This document shows positions 1-6,032 of a stretch of DNA of 6,032 nucleotides, in pieces. Position 1 is the stretch's first letter. The number at the start of each line of letters is the position of its first letter. The position numbers were made by a program, and so were the translations under genes. This DNA is from JAQGJA01 sp965651535 (GTDB lineage: Bacteria; Pseudomonadota; Alphaproteobacteria; Micavibrionales; SZUA-601), in assembly GCA_965651535.1 (NCBI GenBank), contig CBFGSX010000086.1, positions 1 to 6,032 of the forward strand, read 5' to 3'. The notes below the pieces were generated by a model. It was not told where the DNA came from. It did not search any database and worked only from the letters and a program-made list of their open reading frames with translations.

Positions 1-2970
1 TTCATCAAAAATCAGACGTTTTTCCTGTGCCGACTCGGCGGTCATGCCCTCTGCCCTGCGACAGAGATCGGCCAAACCATTTGCTCCGATCTGCGCCGAA
101 GATCCCTTGATCTTATGCGCGATCTGTCGCCACTCTTCGTTCGATAATTTTCCGTCCAGAACAGCTTTCAATATCCCGATTGACGTTTCGGCGCTTGAAA
201 GGAACGCCGTCACGATCAGGGCTTCCTGTTCCGGGTCGCCATCGGTAAAGAGCTCCAGATGCGACAGATCGACAACCTCATCCGCCGCTTTTGGTGCAGG
301 AGAGGGCAACTCAGAGGCTTTGGCTTCGATATTATCTATTCCCTCCAACAACCATTGTTGCAAAACGTCAAGCAACTTGTTCTGATTGACCGGCTTACTG
401 ATATAGTCGTCCATACCGGCCTGTAGACACAATTCCCGATCCCCTTCCATGGCATGGGCCGTCATGGCAATAATGGGGACACGGCGTATCCGGTTACGTT
501 GCTCGATCTCGCGAATATGGCGACAGGCATCAAACCCGTCCATTACAGGCATTTGACAATCCATGAGAATGATGTCGTAAGGCTTGTCCGCTTGCGTGAC
601 CTTTTCGACCGCTTCCTGACCGTTATGCGCCTTGTCGATATGCTGGAATCCCATCTTCTTCAAGAGCTTTTGTGCAAAAAGCATATTGACGGGATGATCG
701 TCCACGACCAGGAGACGATAAGACGAGAAATCTCCCGCTTCTCCATTCTGCAGCTCCTCGACCCGATCAGAATCTTCGGCCGGGATATCACGGTCAGCCT
801 TTTGCAACGGCACCAGAACTGTAAAGAGCGCTCCGTCACCTTCCTTGCTGACCAGCGTGATCGTCCCTCCCATCAACTCGGTCAGCCTTTTGGCAATGGC
901 CAATCCAAGCCCCGTGCCGCCATATTTGCGGCTTGTCGAGGCATCGCCCTGCGAAAACTTCTGGAACAGACTCGCCTGCATTTCCGCGGAAATGCCAACC
1001 CCCGTATCCCGGATAGCGATTGCATAAAGATAGTTTTGTCTTTCCGGCTGGTAAAGGGCGGTCACCCGCAGCGTCACCTTGCCTTTTTCCGTGAACTTGA
1101 TCGCGTTTCCAAGCAGATTCGTGACGATCTGATTGAGGCGCAGGGAGTCGCCGACAACGCTTTCAGGGGCAAGACGATCGAATTCATAGTCGACAACCAA
1201 ACCTTTCTTACTGGCCACAGGAGCCAAAAGATTGATGACATGGCGCAGGCTCGACTTAAGATTAAAAGGTATATCCTCGAGACTAACCTCTCCCGCCTCA
1301 ATCTTTGAAAAATCAAGAATATCGTTAAGCAAAAACAAAAGAGACTCGCTCGAACGCAGGATCGCCCGGACGGATTCCGTCTGATCTTCGGACAGATTTG
1401 TATCCGCTAACAGACGTGTCAGACCAATAATACCGTTCATCGGCGTACGGATCTCGTGACTCATATTGGCCAGAAACTCGCTTTTTGCCAGACTGGCTTT
1501 TTCAGCACGCTCTTTTTCTATTGCCAGGCTTTCATGCGCATGGGAAAATTCAACCCGCCAACGTCGAATGCTGCGCAACACAAAAAACCAGACAACGCAT
1601 AACACAACCAAAGCCAGCATAATCGGATAAATACCGTAATACATCTTCCGGGCGAGAACGAGATTCCTGCCATGCGACTCCAGATGGATACTCTCTACGA
1701 ATTCATGCATCCCTTGCACATAAGCGGCTTTATTCTCGACATAATCTTTACTCTCCAAAAGGGTGAGCGCCCCCGCACTCTGCCCCTTGCTTACCAAATC
1801 AAAAGCAGCGCTTTCCATCGTAACAAGTCGCTGGTTGGCCTCGTTTGTCTTGTCAAGGCTACGCATCGCCTCGATCAGCGCACCCGATTCCTGGTTGATC
1901 TGAACCAACGCTTCAATCACACGATCCAACTGGGCCACATGATCGCGATAGCGGCGTTCCCATTTCGGATTTCCGGTTGCCGCGGCCATATGTGCTGCCT
2001 CGGTCAAGATCGCATCAATCCGTATTACCTCATTGGTTAACCGGACGATTTGAATATCCCGATTTGAATCCTTGAGAATTGCATGATAATTGTAAAAGCT
2101 CGTCGCGCCAGAACCGGTAATGGCCATCAACGTCAAAACCAGAGCGAACGTCAACAACCTCTGCGGAAAGGCTTCATCGGGTCTTTGTGCTTCCTCGGCG
2201 TCTTTCTGCTTTTTATAAACCGTCAGCGCAAGAGCCAACGCAAAGATCAAACTGGTAATCAGGGCAATGACCAGAGCCATCAGGTCGAAATTCTGATCCG
2301 GATCCAAACGACAATCGGCATAGGGTTGAAACACGGCGGCGGCCATACCCGTATAGTGCATTCCACAAATAGCCATGCCCATCACCAGAGCCGCTGCAAT
2401 CATCCAGACCGTTTCAAAACGACCGCGATAGCGGCCCAGCATTAGAATGATAGCCAAAGCTGCAGCAGAGGCCGTTACGGCAATCGCGACGGAAAGAATA
2501 AAAAGCCCCGGTGTGTAGCGTAAATCCGCGTCCATACGCATGGCCGTCATGCCTGTATAGTGCATGGCACAGATAGCCAGACCTAAAAGCAAAGAGCCGA
2601 TGGCCAAATAAGCCAGTTTAGGAATTCCATCGCGCGTCACCCACAAGGCGCCATAAGCAACGCCCACCGCGATCATCATCGAAAACCCTGTCAAAAGCGG
2701 ATCATAAGACACCGCCATATCCATCTTATAGGCCAACATCCCGATGAAGTGCATGGACCATATCCCGGCCCCGAGCGCAAAAGCGCCGCCCCAATGCAAG
2801 AATTTCTTCAATCGGAGGCTCTCGGCGCGGAACATATCCACCGCAAGCCTCAGCCCTGTATAGGACCCGAAAGACGCAATAACATAGGACAAAAAGACCA
2901 ATGAAGGGGCATAGACCCCCGTCATAACGCCTTCCGGCGCACCTCCGGATAAAAATATTTTTTCCAACAT
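1..2970 (-). CDS. MHYT-domain hybrid sensor histidine kinase (MHYT-helical sensor-HisKA-HATPase-REC-Hpt), 3' end outside window
   Basis: Inner-membrane sensor kinase carrying almost a full phosphorelay; 990 codons are visible without a stop and the C-terminus lies beyond position 1. Three MHYT-type repeats are seen (WSMHFIGM near His73, CAMHYTGM at His137, CGMHYTGM at His205) within a block of about seven hydrophobic helices (residues 1-250). MHYT domains are proposed to bind copper and sense a diatomic gas such as O2, CO or NO. A further membrane helix (about 271-290), a helical presumably periplasmic domain (about 291-440) and a last helix (443-465) follow. A charged linker leads to HisKA with MSHEIRTPMNG (His505), HATPase_c with N-box Asn622, DTGVG at 655 and GGTGLGL at 684-690, a receiver (Y751 onward; VVDD, Asp804, Thr837, Lys859) and an Hpt domain with AHKIKGSS (His952). 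All catalytic residues are intact. The start is ATG 2970, as an in-frame TGA lies two codons upstream, and GGAAGG sits 9 nt before it. It is divergent from the SET gene. The ligand and the final receiver are unknown. Confidence 0.95.
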   Translation of the reverse strand, partial: MLEKIFLSGGAPEGVMTGVYAPSLVFLSYVIASFGSYTGLRLAVDMFRAESLRLKKFLHWGGAFALGAGIWSMHFIGMLAYKMDMAVSYDPLLTGFSMMIAVGVAYGALWVTRDGIPKLAYLAIGSLLLGLAICAMHYTGMTAMRMDADLRYTPGLFILSVAIAVTASAAALAIILMLGRYRGRFETVWMIAAALVMGMAICGMHYTGMAAAVFQPYADCRLDPDQNFDLMALVIALITSLIFALALALTVYKKQKDAEEAQRPDEAFPQRLLTFALVLTLMAITGSGATSFYNYHAILKDSNRDIQIVRLTNEVIRIDAILTEAAHMAAATGNPKWERRYRDHVAQLDRVIEALVQINQESGALIEAMRSLDKTNEANQRLVTMESAAFDLVSKGQSAGALTLLESKDYVENKAAYVQGMHEFVESIHLESHGRNLVLARKMYYGIYPIMLALVVLCVVWFFVLRSIRRWRVEFSHAHESLAIEKERAEKASLAKSEFLANMSHEIRTPMNGIIGLTRLLADTNLSEDQTESVRAILRSSESLLFLLNDILDFSKIEAGEVSLEDIPFNLKSSLRHVINLLAPVASKKGLVVDYEFDRLAPESVVGDSLRLNQIVTNLLGNAIKFTEKGKVTLRVTALYQPERQNYLYAIAIRDTGVGISAEMQASLFQKFSQGDASTSRKYGGTGLGLAIAKRLTELMGGTITLVSKEGDGALFTVLVPLQKADRDIPAEDSDRVEELQNGEAGDFSSYRLLVVDDHPVNMLFAQKLLKKMGFQHIDKAHNGQEAVEKVTQADKPYDIILMDCQMPVMDGFDACRHIREIEQRNRIRRVPIIAMTAHAMEGDRELCLQAGMDDYISKPVNQNKLLDVLQQWLLEGIDNIEAKASELPSPAPKAADEVVDLSHLELFTDGDPEQEALIVTAFLSSAETSIGILKAVLDGKLSNEEWRQIAHKIKGSSAQIGANGLADLCRRAEGMTAESAQEKRLIFDE

Positions 2971-2979
2971 ATATCAAAG

Positions 2980-2985
2980 CCTTCC
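2980..2985 (-). promoter_or_regulatory. Ribosome binding site of the MHYT kinase
   Basis: The minus strand reads GGAAGG, followed by a 9-nt spacer and ATG at 2970. An in-frame TGA (2976-2974) directly upstream rules out an earlier in-frame start, so this site and ATG fix the N-terminus. Confidence 0.6.
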
Positions 2986-3141
2986 ACTTACCGTTACGCA
3001 GATTTCCTGTTTTGACAAGTGGCTTTATTCCTTCACGAGAAATTGAACATTTTTACGATTCCTTTGGATACATGATTTTCATCCGCTGTTATGTTTTTTC
3101 TGGCGTTTTCACACAGCGTTCTATAGAAAAGAGGACTTAAA

Positions 3142-3192
3142 ATGATTCTTATCCAAAGGTGCTGTTGTCATGCCTGCCAAGAAAGCCGTTAA
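3142..3192 (+). CDS. Possible cysteine-rich leader peptide overlapping the SET gene start
   Basis: A 16-codon frame, MILIQRCCCHACQESR, begins at ATG 3142 and ends at TAA 3190-3192. GAGGA lies at 3131-3135, 6 nt before the ATG, a better-placed Shine-Dalgarno than most in the window. It overlaps the first 23 bases of the SET gene in another frame, and the SET ribosome binding site lies inside it. The run of three cysteine codons plus a fourth after His-Ala is unusual for random coding. If translated, it could control access to the SET start by coupling or by ribosome stalling. It could equally be chance: it is very short, and the TATAGA candidate promoter at 3122 would start transcription inside its Shine-Dalgarno. 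Confidence 0.2.
   Translation: MILIQRCCCHACQESR
3155..3161 (+). promoter_or_regulatory. Ribosome binding site of the SET gene
   Basis: AAAGGTG lies 8 nt before ATG 3170. It is a moderate match to the Shine-Dalgarno sequence and supports the start used for the SET protein rather than a later one. Confidence 0.5.
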
Positions 3193-3613
3193 ACTCGACC
3201 GCAAGAAAAACCTGTATCTGATGGACACAGGAACGGTGAAGGGCCGCGGCGTATTCTGCACGACTGCTATCAAGGCGGGTGAAGATCTCGAGGTCACCCC
3301 CTCGCTGATCCTGAACGAAGCCGCGAATAATCATGCCCAGAAAACCATCTTGTCCGACTATGTGTTCGTGACCGGGAACCTGTCCAAGAACTTGCGCCAG
3401 AAGACCAAGGTTTCCAACCCGCGCGAAGCCGCCAGCGTCATCATGGGTATCGCGTCCTTTTGCAACCACGACGAGAACCCCAACGCCGAGATCTTGTGGG
3501 AGGAACGTGACGGCACGCTGTATTACATCCTGCGCGCCACGCGCAACATCCCGCCCAATACCGAGATCGTCACCAGCTATGGCGATGGCTGGTTCGACGA
3601 GCGTCAGGACTGA
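3170..3613 (+). CDS. Small SET-domain protein, predicted protein lysine methyltransferase
   Basis: The 147-residue product is little more than a SET domain, the fold that moves a methyl group from S-adenosylmethionine to a lysine side chain of a protein. Visible SET hallmarks in order are VKGRGVF (residues 23-29, the GxG SAM-contact motif), SFCNHDENPNAEI (96-108, the equivalent of the NHSCxPN motif, with Asn99 and His100), and TEIVTSYGDGW (131-141, with the catalytic-type Tyr137). The cysteine-rich pre-SET and post-SET zinc regions of eukaryotic enzymes are absent, as is usual for bacterial members. The N-terminus is lysine-rich (MPAKKAVKLDRKK) with no signal peptide or membrane segment, so the protein should be cytoplasmic. 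It is divergent from the MHYT kinase and lies 84 bp upstream of the FkbM gene on the same strand, possibly co-transcribed. The substrate is unknown; ribosomal, nucleoid or host proteins are possible, since characterised bacterial SET enzymes include Chlamydia NUE and Legionella RomA. Confidence 0.88.
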   Translation: MPAKKAVKLDRKKNLYLMDTGTVKGRGVFCTTAIKAGEDLEVTPSLILNEAANNHAQKTILSDYVFVTGNLSKNLRQKTKVSNPREAASVIMGIASFCNHDENPNAEILWEERDGTLYYILRATRNIPPNTEIVTSYGDGWFDERQD

Positions 3614-3697
3614 ATATCGATAACCCTCCAAATCTAGTCTGTTCGTGCAAGCGGTTTCATTGTAATCTGCTGCCATATCGCTTCACGGGAATTTCAC
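3614..3697 (+). other. Short gap between the SET and FkbM genes
   Basis: This 84-bp spacer has no convincing terminator: the only symmetry is a short TATCGATA palindrome (3615-3622) with no T-run. A TGTAAT box (3661-3666) could be a -10 element, but no good -35 box sits at the proper distance. The FkbM ribosome binding site, GGGAA at 3687-3691, is weak. Co-transcription of the two methyltransferase genes is therefore likely but not shown. Confidence 0.4.
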
Positions 3698-4567
3698 ATG
3701 AACCTCAAGAAACTCGCCTTCAGTCCCCTTATTTTGGCGCGCTATGGCTGCCTGTCGCCGCAAACGGTTCGTCTCCCCGGCCGGAAGAACGAAATCTCGA
3801 TCAATCCGCAGGATCAGCGCGCCTATAAAAAGCTGGTCATGGACACGGCGCGCGGCCGCGTTTCCCTGCCGGCGCGTTTCTGGCACGATCATGTCGCCGC
3901 CCTTCGTCCGGCGGCCTGTCTCGACATCGGCGCGAATTACGGCGAATGCATGGCCTTTGGCCGTTACGCCGAGGGCACGCGCTGCATTGCCGTCGAGGCC
4001 AATCCCATTTTACGAACCCACCTCGAGCGCACGCGCGATCAACATCCCGATGCCGCGCGTATCGCCGTCGAATCCTGTCTTTTGGGCGCCGAAGACGGCA
4101 CGCAAGCCACGCTTTACTATAACGAGGCCTGGACAGGAGGCGGTTCCGCCGTCGCCGAAACGGGCGGCAGCAGCAAGGCCTCCGTTCCCACGCGCAGCGC
4201 CGATTCATTGCTTGAGCAATACGGTGTTCCTGACGGTGCGCCGCTGGTTTTCAAAATGGAGGTCGAAGGCTTCGAAGGCAAAGTCATCGAAGGATTCAAC
4301 AAAATGTCCCAAAGCGAAAACGTCGCCGGGATATTGGAATTCGACACGCTCATGCTGGAGCGGGCCGGAACGGATGCCCGCGATTTGTTTGAAAAACTGT
4401 CGCAACGCTTTTCCGTCTATCTGGCCGCAAAGAATCCACCCCTTGTGCCGATTTCGTCATGGGATGTCTTGCGCGCCCGTTTCGGCGAAGGCCGCTTCCA
4501 TTGCGATCTGGCGGTCTTCAGCCGGCCTTCCTTGATCGCGACGGGATGGACTGCCACAGATCGGTAA
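3698..4567 (+). CDS. FkbM-family SAM-dependent methyltransferase
   Basis: The 289-residue product has a class I methyltransferase core of the FkbM type (Methyltransf_21). Evidence is CLDIGANYGE (residues 74-83, the glycine-rich SAM-binding motif I), CIAVEANP (96-103, with Glu100 expected to bind the ribose hydroxyls), and the family signature KMEVEGFEGKVIEGF (186-200). Family members mostly O-methylate sugars, polysaccharides or secondary metabolites, but the substrate here cannot be told. In the signature the usual Asp of K-[IL]-D-[VT]-E-G is Glu188, a conservative change. There is no signal peptide or membrane helix, so it should be cytoplasmic. The first 70 residues form an N-terminal extension that precedes the fold. 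ATG 3698 is chosen because GGGAA lies 6 nt upstream, although this is a weak ribosome binding site. A TGTAAT box at 3661-3666 lacks a clear -35 partner, so read-through from the SET gene is plausible. Its 3' end overlaps the convergent response regulator gene by 50 bp. Confidence 0.9.
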   Translation: MNLKKLAFSPLILARYGCLSPQTVRLPGRKNEISINPQDQRAYKKLVMDTARGRVSLPARFWHDHVAALRPAACLDIGANYGECMAFGRYAEGTRCIAVEANPILRTHLERTRDQHPDAARIAVESCLLGAEDGTQATLYYNEAWTGGGSAVAETGGSSKASVPTRSADSLLEQYGVPDGAPLVFKMEVEGFEGKVIEGFNKMSQSENVAGILEFDTLMLERAGTDARDLFEKLSQRFSVYLAAKNPPLVPISSWDVLRARFGEGRFHCDLAVFSRPSLIATGWTATDR

Positions 4568-4919
4568 TCGTGCGGCATAAACTCATCGGCTCGAAGGGCT
4601 TGGCGATGACGCCGATCGCGCCCATCTGCATATATTCCTCGATCTCGCGCGCCTGAACCTTGGCCGTCATGAAAATGACGGGAATCTCGCGTGCCGTCTC
4701 CATCTCGCGGATTTTCTTCAGCGTTTCAGGGCCGTTCATCGAGGGCATCATCACGTCCAAAAGAATCAGATCGGGCGTTTCCGTCTCGAGCAATTCCAGC
4801 GCCTCGACCCCGGAACACGCCTCGATCACGCTATGACCGCCAACATTCTCCAGCGTCAGCCGCGTGATGGTGCGAATATCCGGCTCGTCCTCGACATACA
4901 TCAACGTCAGCTTGGTCAT
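4518..4919 (-). CDS. Single-domain response regulator (CheY-like receiver)
   Basis: The 133-residue product is a stand-alone receiver with no output domain. It has the acidic pair in YVEDEPD (Glu10, Asp11), the phosphoacceptor Asp55 in LILLDVMMP, Thr85 in IFMTAK and Lys107 in AKPFEP, so all phosphorylation residues are present. Such proteins act by binding a partner or by relaying phosphate to an Hpt protein. The start is ATG 4919: it overlaps the stop of the upstream kinase as ATGA, and a perfect AAGGAGG stands 7 nt before it. A longer open frame reaches further upstream to 5213, but that part reads against the kinase and has no receiver sequence. Coupled translation makes the adjacent hybrid kinase the natural phosphodonor. 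The last 16 codons and stop lie over the 3' end of the FkbM gene on the other strand. Confidence 0.93.
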   Translation of the reverse strand: MTKLTLMYVEDEPDIRTITRLTLENVGGHSVIEACSGVEALELLETETPDLILLDVMMPSMNGPETLKKIREMETAREIPVIFMTAKVQAREIEEYMQMGAIGVIAKPFEPMSLCRTITDLWQSIPSRSRKAG

Positions 4920-6032
4920 GCGGCCACCTCCTTGTCCGTTTCTGCATCCGTATCTTGTCCGATAATTCCCATGATCGTACGAATCAGTTCGCGTTCGGAA
5001 GTGCGGGATTTCACCAATGCCGCCTTGACCTGATGGCTGATATCCGCCGCTACATCGCTGGGCGTGAACAAAACGACCGGAACGGGGCGGCGCGCACGGC
5101 TTCCCAAAAGCGGCAGAAGATCCGTGCCTGCGCCGTCGGGCAGGCCGACATCGAGAATCACAAGATCGTAATCTTCCCGCGCGATGCATTCCCGCGCTTC
5201 GCTCAGGCGGCACACCGCCGTCACCTCGGCAACCGGCGACAGAGACAGGCGCAGCACTTCGAGAATATCGGGATCATCCTCGACGTGAAGAATTCTCGGC
5301 TTCGTATCGCGGCTGCGCAGATGTCCGACGATCTTCGCCAGACGGTCGACGTCGATCGGCTTGGTCAGCCAGTCGACGATGCCGAATGCCTCGCCTGCGA
5401 TTTGGCGACGGCCTTCCTCGGCCTTGACCGAAATCACGACGATGGGCAGGTCGCGCCGCGCTTCATCATTGCGCAAATCACGAATGAATCGAATGCCGTC
5501 CTTGTCCGGTAATTGCAGGTCAAGCGTCATGGCCAGATAATTCCGGCGCTTCAGAAGCTCCTCGGCTTCCGCTGCTGATGCAGCCAAATCGGATTCCAAC
5601 CCGAGACGCTCGAAGATCATCCGCAGCAAATGCGCGATATCGGCGTCATCCTCGCAGATCAGAATGCGTGACGCCCCCTCTTTGGCTTGCGGAAGCGAAA
5701 CAAGGTTTTTTTCCTCGGTTTTAGGCAAAGTGAAATAGAATGTCGTTCCCGCGCCGGGGGCCGTCGTAAATCCGACCTGTCCGCCCATCTCTTCGACGAT
5801 CGCCTTGACGATACTCAGGCCCAGGCCCGTCCCGCCTTTCTGGCGGCTGTCGGAACCGTCGGCCTGCGAGAACTTCTCAAAGACACGCGACCGAAATTCT
5901 TCGGCGATGCCCGGACCTTGATCGGAAACCTCAAAGCGCACGGCAGCGTCTTCCGCGCGCGCGCGCAACGTCACCACGCCGCCCGGTGGCGAGAACTTGA
6001 CCGCGTTCGACAAAAGATTCGTCAGCACCTGC
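4916..6032 (-). CDS. Hybrid histidine kinase, C-terminal part (HATPase-REC-REC), 5' end outside window
   Basis: This is the tail of a hybrid sensor kinase whose sensor and HisKA parts lie beyond the right edge; about 371 codons are visible. Counting from the GTG codon at 6028, the ATPase domain shows the N-box TNLLSNAVKF (3-12), DQGPGI (36-41) and GGTGLGLSIVK (65-75), so ATP binding looks intact. The first receiver (about 120-237) has ICEDDAD, phosphoacceptor Asp170 in TLDLQLPDKDG, Ser200 and Lys223 in TKP. The second (about 245-355) has HVEDDPD, Asp293 in ILDVGLPDG, Thr322 and Lys340, with Ser where Pro usually follows the lysine. No Hpt domain follows; the chain ends in an acidic tail (DTDAETDKEVAA). 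The stop codon overlaps the ATG of the response regulator, so the two form an operon. GTG 6028 is not a real start, because it lies inside the ATPase N-box. The frame is GC-richer than the left kinase. The signal sensed cannot be told from this part. Confidence 0.93.
   Translation of the reverse strand, partial: QVLTNLLSNAVKFSPPGGVVTLRARAEDAAVRFEVSDQGPGIAEEFRSRVFEKFSQADGSDSRQKGGTGLGLSIVKAIVEEMGGQVGFTTAPGAGTTFYFTLPKTEEKNLVSLPQAKEGASRILICEDDADIAHLLRMIFERLGLESDLAASAAEAEELLKRRNYLAMTLDLQLPDKDGIRFIRDLRNDEARRDLPIVVISVKAEEGRRQIAGEAFGIVDWLTKPIDVDRLAKIVGHLRSRDTKPRILHVEDDPDILEVLRLSLSPVAEVTAVCRLSEARECIAREDYDLVILDVGLPDGAGTDLLPLLGSRARRPVPVVLFTPSDVAADISHQVKAALVKSRTSERELIRTIMGIIGQDTDAETDKEVAA
4927..4933 (-). 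promoter_or_regulatory. Strong ribosome binding site for the response regulator, inside the kinase gene
   Basis: The minus strand reads AAGGAGG, a full anti-16S match, 7 nt before ATG 4919. The same bases encode Lys-Glu and part of Val in the kinase tail KEVAA. It settles the start of the response regulator and suggests that the regulator is made in good amount relative to the kinase. Confidence 0.85.

Larger units (their letters stand above)
2971..3169. promoter_or_regulatory. Divergent intergenic region between the MHYT kinase and SET gene
   Basis: This AT-rich 199-bp stretch must hold the promoters for the leftward kinase and the rightward SET gene. No element is strong. Candidates on the plus strand are TTGAAC at 3043-3048 followed 17 nt later by GGATAC (3066-3071), and TATAGA at 3122-3127 without a good -35 box. 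On the minus strand TTGTCA (3017-3012) is followed at about 16 nt by TAACGG. No clear palindromic operator, FNR box, EcfG-type GGAAC motif or terminator hairpin was found. A possible leader ORF occupies its right end. The arrangement allows shared regulation of sensor and methyltransferase, but nothing in the sequence proves it. Confidence 0.4.

Noticed and set aside
454..1308. 284-codon plus-strand open frame
   Set aside because: It is antisense to the HATPase and receiver part of the MHYT kinase, whose minus-strand frame has every expected motif. The plus-strand translation shows no recognisable domain.
2726..2977. 83-codon minus-strand frame with a TTG start near the kinase start
   Set aside because: It is in another frame of the same strand as the MHYT kinase and loses all three MHYT motifs. 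The kinase frame from ATG 2970 is the real one.
3141..3154. Fur-box-like stretch AATGATTCTTATC
   Set aside because: It resembles only part of the Fur consensus and would need a deletion to align; there is no second half-site in register.
3149..3676. 175-codon minus-strand open frame over the SET gene
   Set aside because: It lies opposite a gene with clear SET motifs, has no family features I recognise, and its extent is explained by the codon bias of the opposite strand.
3744..4535. 263-codon plus-strand frame inside the FkbM gene
   Set aside because: Its Arg/Pro/Ser-rich composition is typical of an out-of-frame reading, and the SAM-binding motifs are all in the other frame.
4920..5213. 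Upstream extension of the response regulator frame
   Set aside because: The extension reads out of frame through the second receiver of the kinase and has no domain. The perfect AAGGAGG and the ATGA overlap place the start at 4919.
4955..5512. 185-codon plus-strand open frame
   Set aside because: It is antisense to the two receiver domains of the right-hand kinase and has no recognisable motif or ribosome binding site.

Overview
The window looks like chromosomal DNA of a Gram-negative bacterium, most likely an alphaproteobacterium. The reasons are the large hybrid histidine kinases, the MHYT plus helical-bundle sensor layout, and the style of the kinase/single-domain receiver pair, all of which are common in Rhodospirillales-like genomes. 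This assignment is from memory of the families, not from a search. Base composition is moderate on the left and visibly more GC-rich on the right.

Layout. Positions 1-2970 (minus strand) are one open frame of 990 codons that runs off the left edge. It encodes a membrane hybrid kinase with an MHYT sensor, a second periplasmic helical sensor, HisKA, HATPase, a receiver and an Hpt domain, so nearly a whole phosphorelay in one chain. Positions 2971-3169 are a divergent intergenic region. At 3170-3613 (plus) lies a compact SET-domain protein, a predicted protein lysine methyltransferase, and at 3698-4567 (plus) an FkbM-family SAM-dependent methyltransferase. From the right edge leftwards (minus) come the C-terminal part of a second hybrid kinase (HATPase-REC-REC, 4916-6031) and a single-domain response regulator (4518-4919). 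These two overlap by ATGA and are clearly translationally coupled. The response regulator gene and the FkbM gene converge and overlap by 50 bp at their 3' ends.

How the parts may work together. Two independent His-Asp signalling units flank two methyltransferase genes. The left kinase can pass phosphate internally His-Asp-His and then needs an external receiver. The right kinase has two of its own receivers plus the co-translated stand-alone receiver. No DNA-binding or enzymatic output domain is visible for either unit, so the final targets are outside the window. A link between the signalling units and the two methyltransferases is suggested only by adjacency. No tRNA, rRNA, mobile element, CRISPR array or convincing intrinsic terminator was seen. 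The most unusual items are the small bacterial SET protein, placed divergently from an MHYT kinase, and a possible 16-residue cysteine-rich leader ORF overlapping its start codon. I do not see a clear new multi-gene system.
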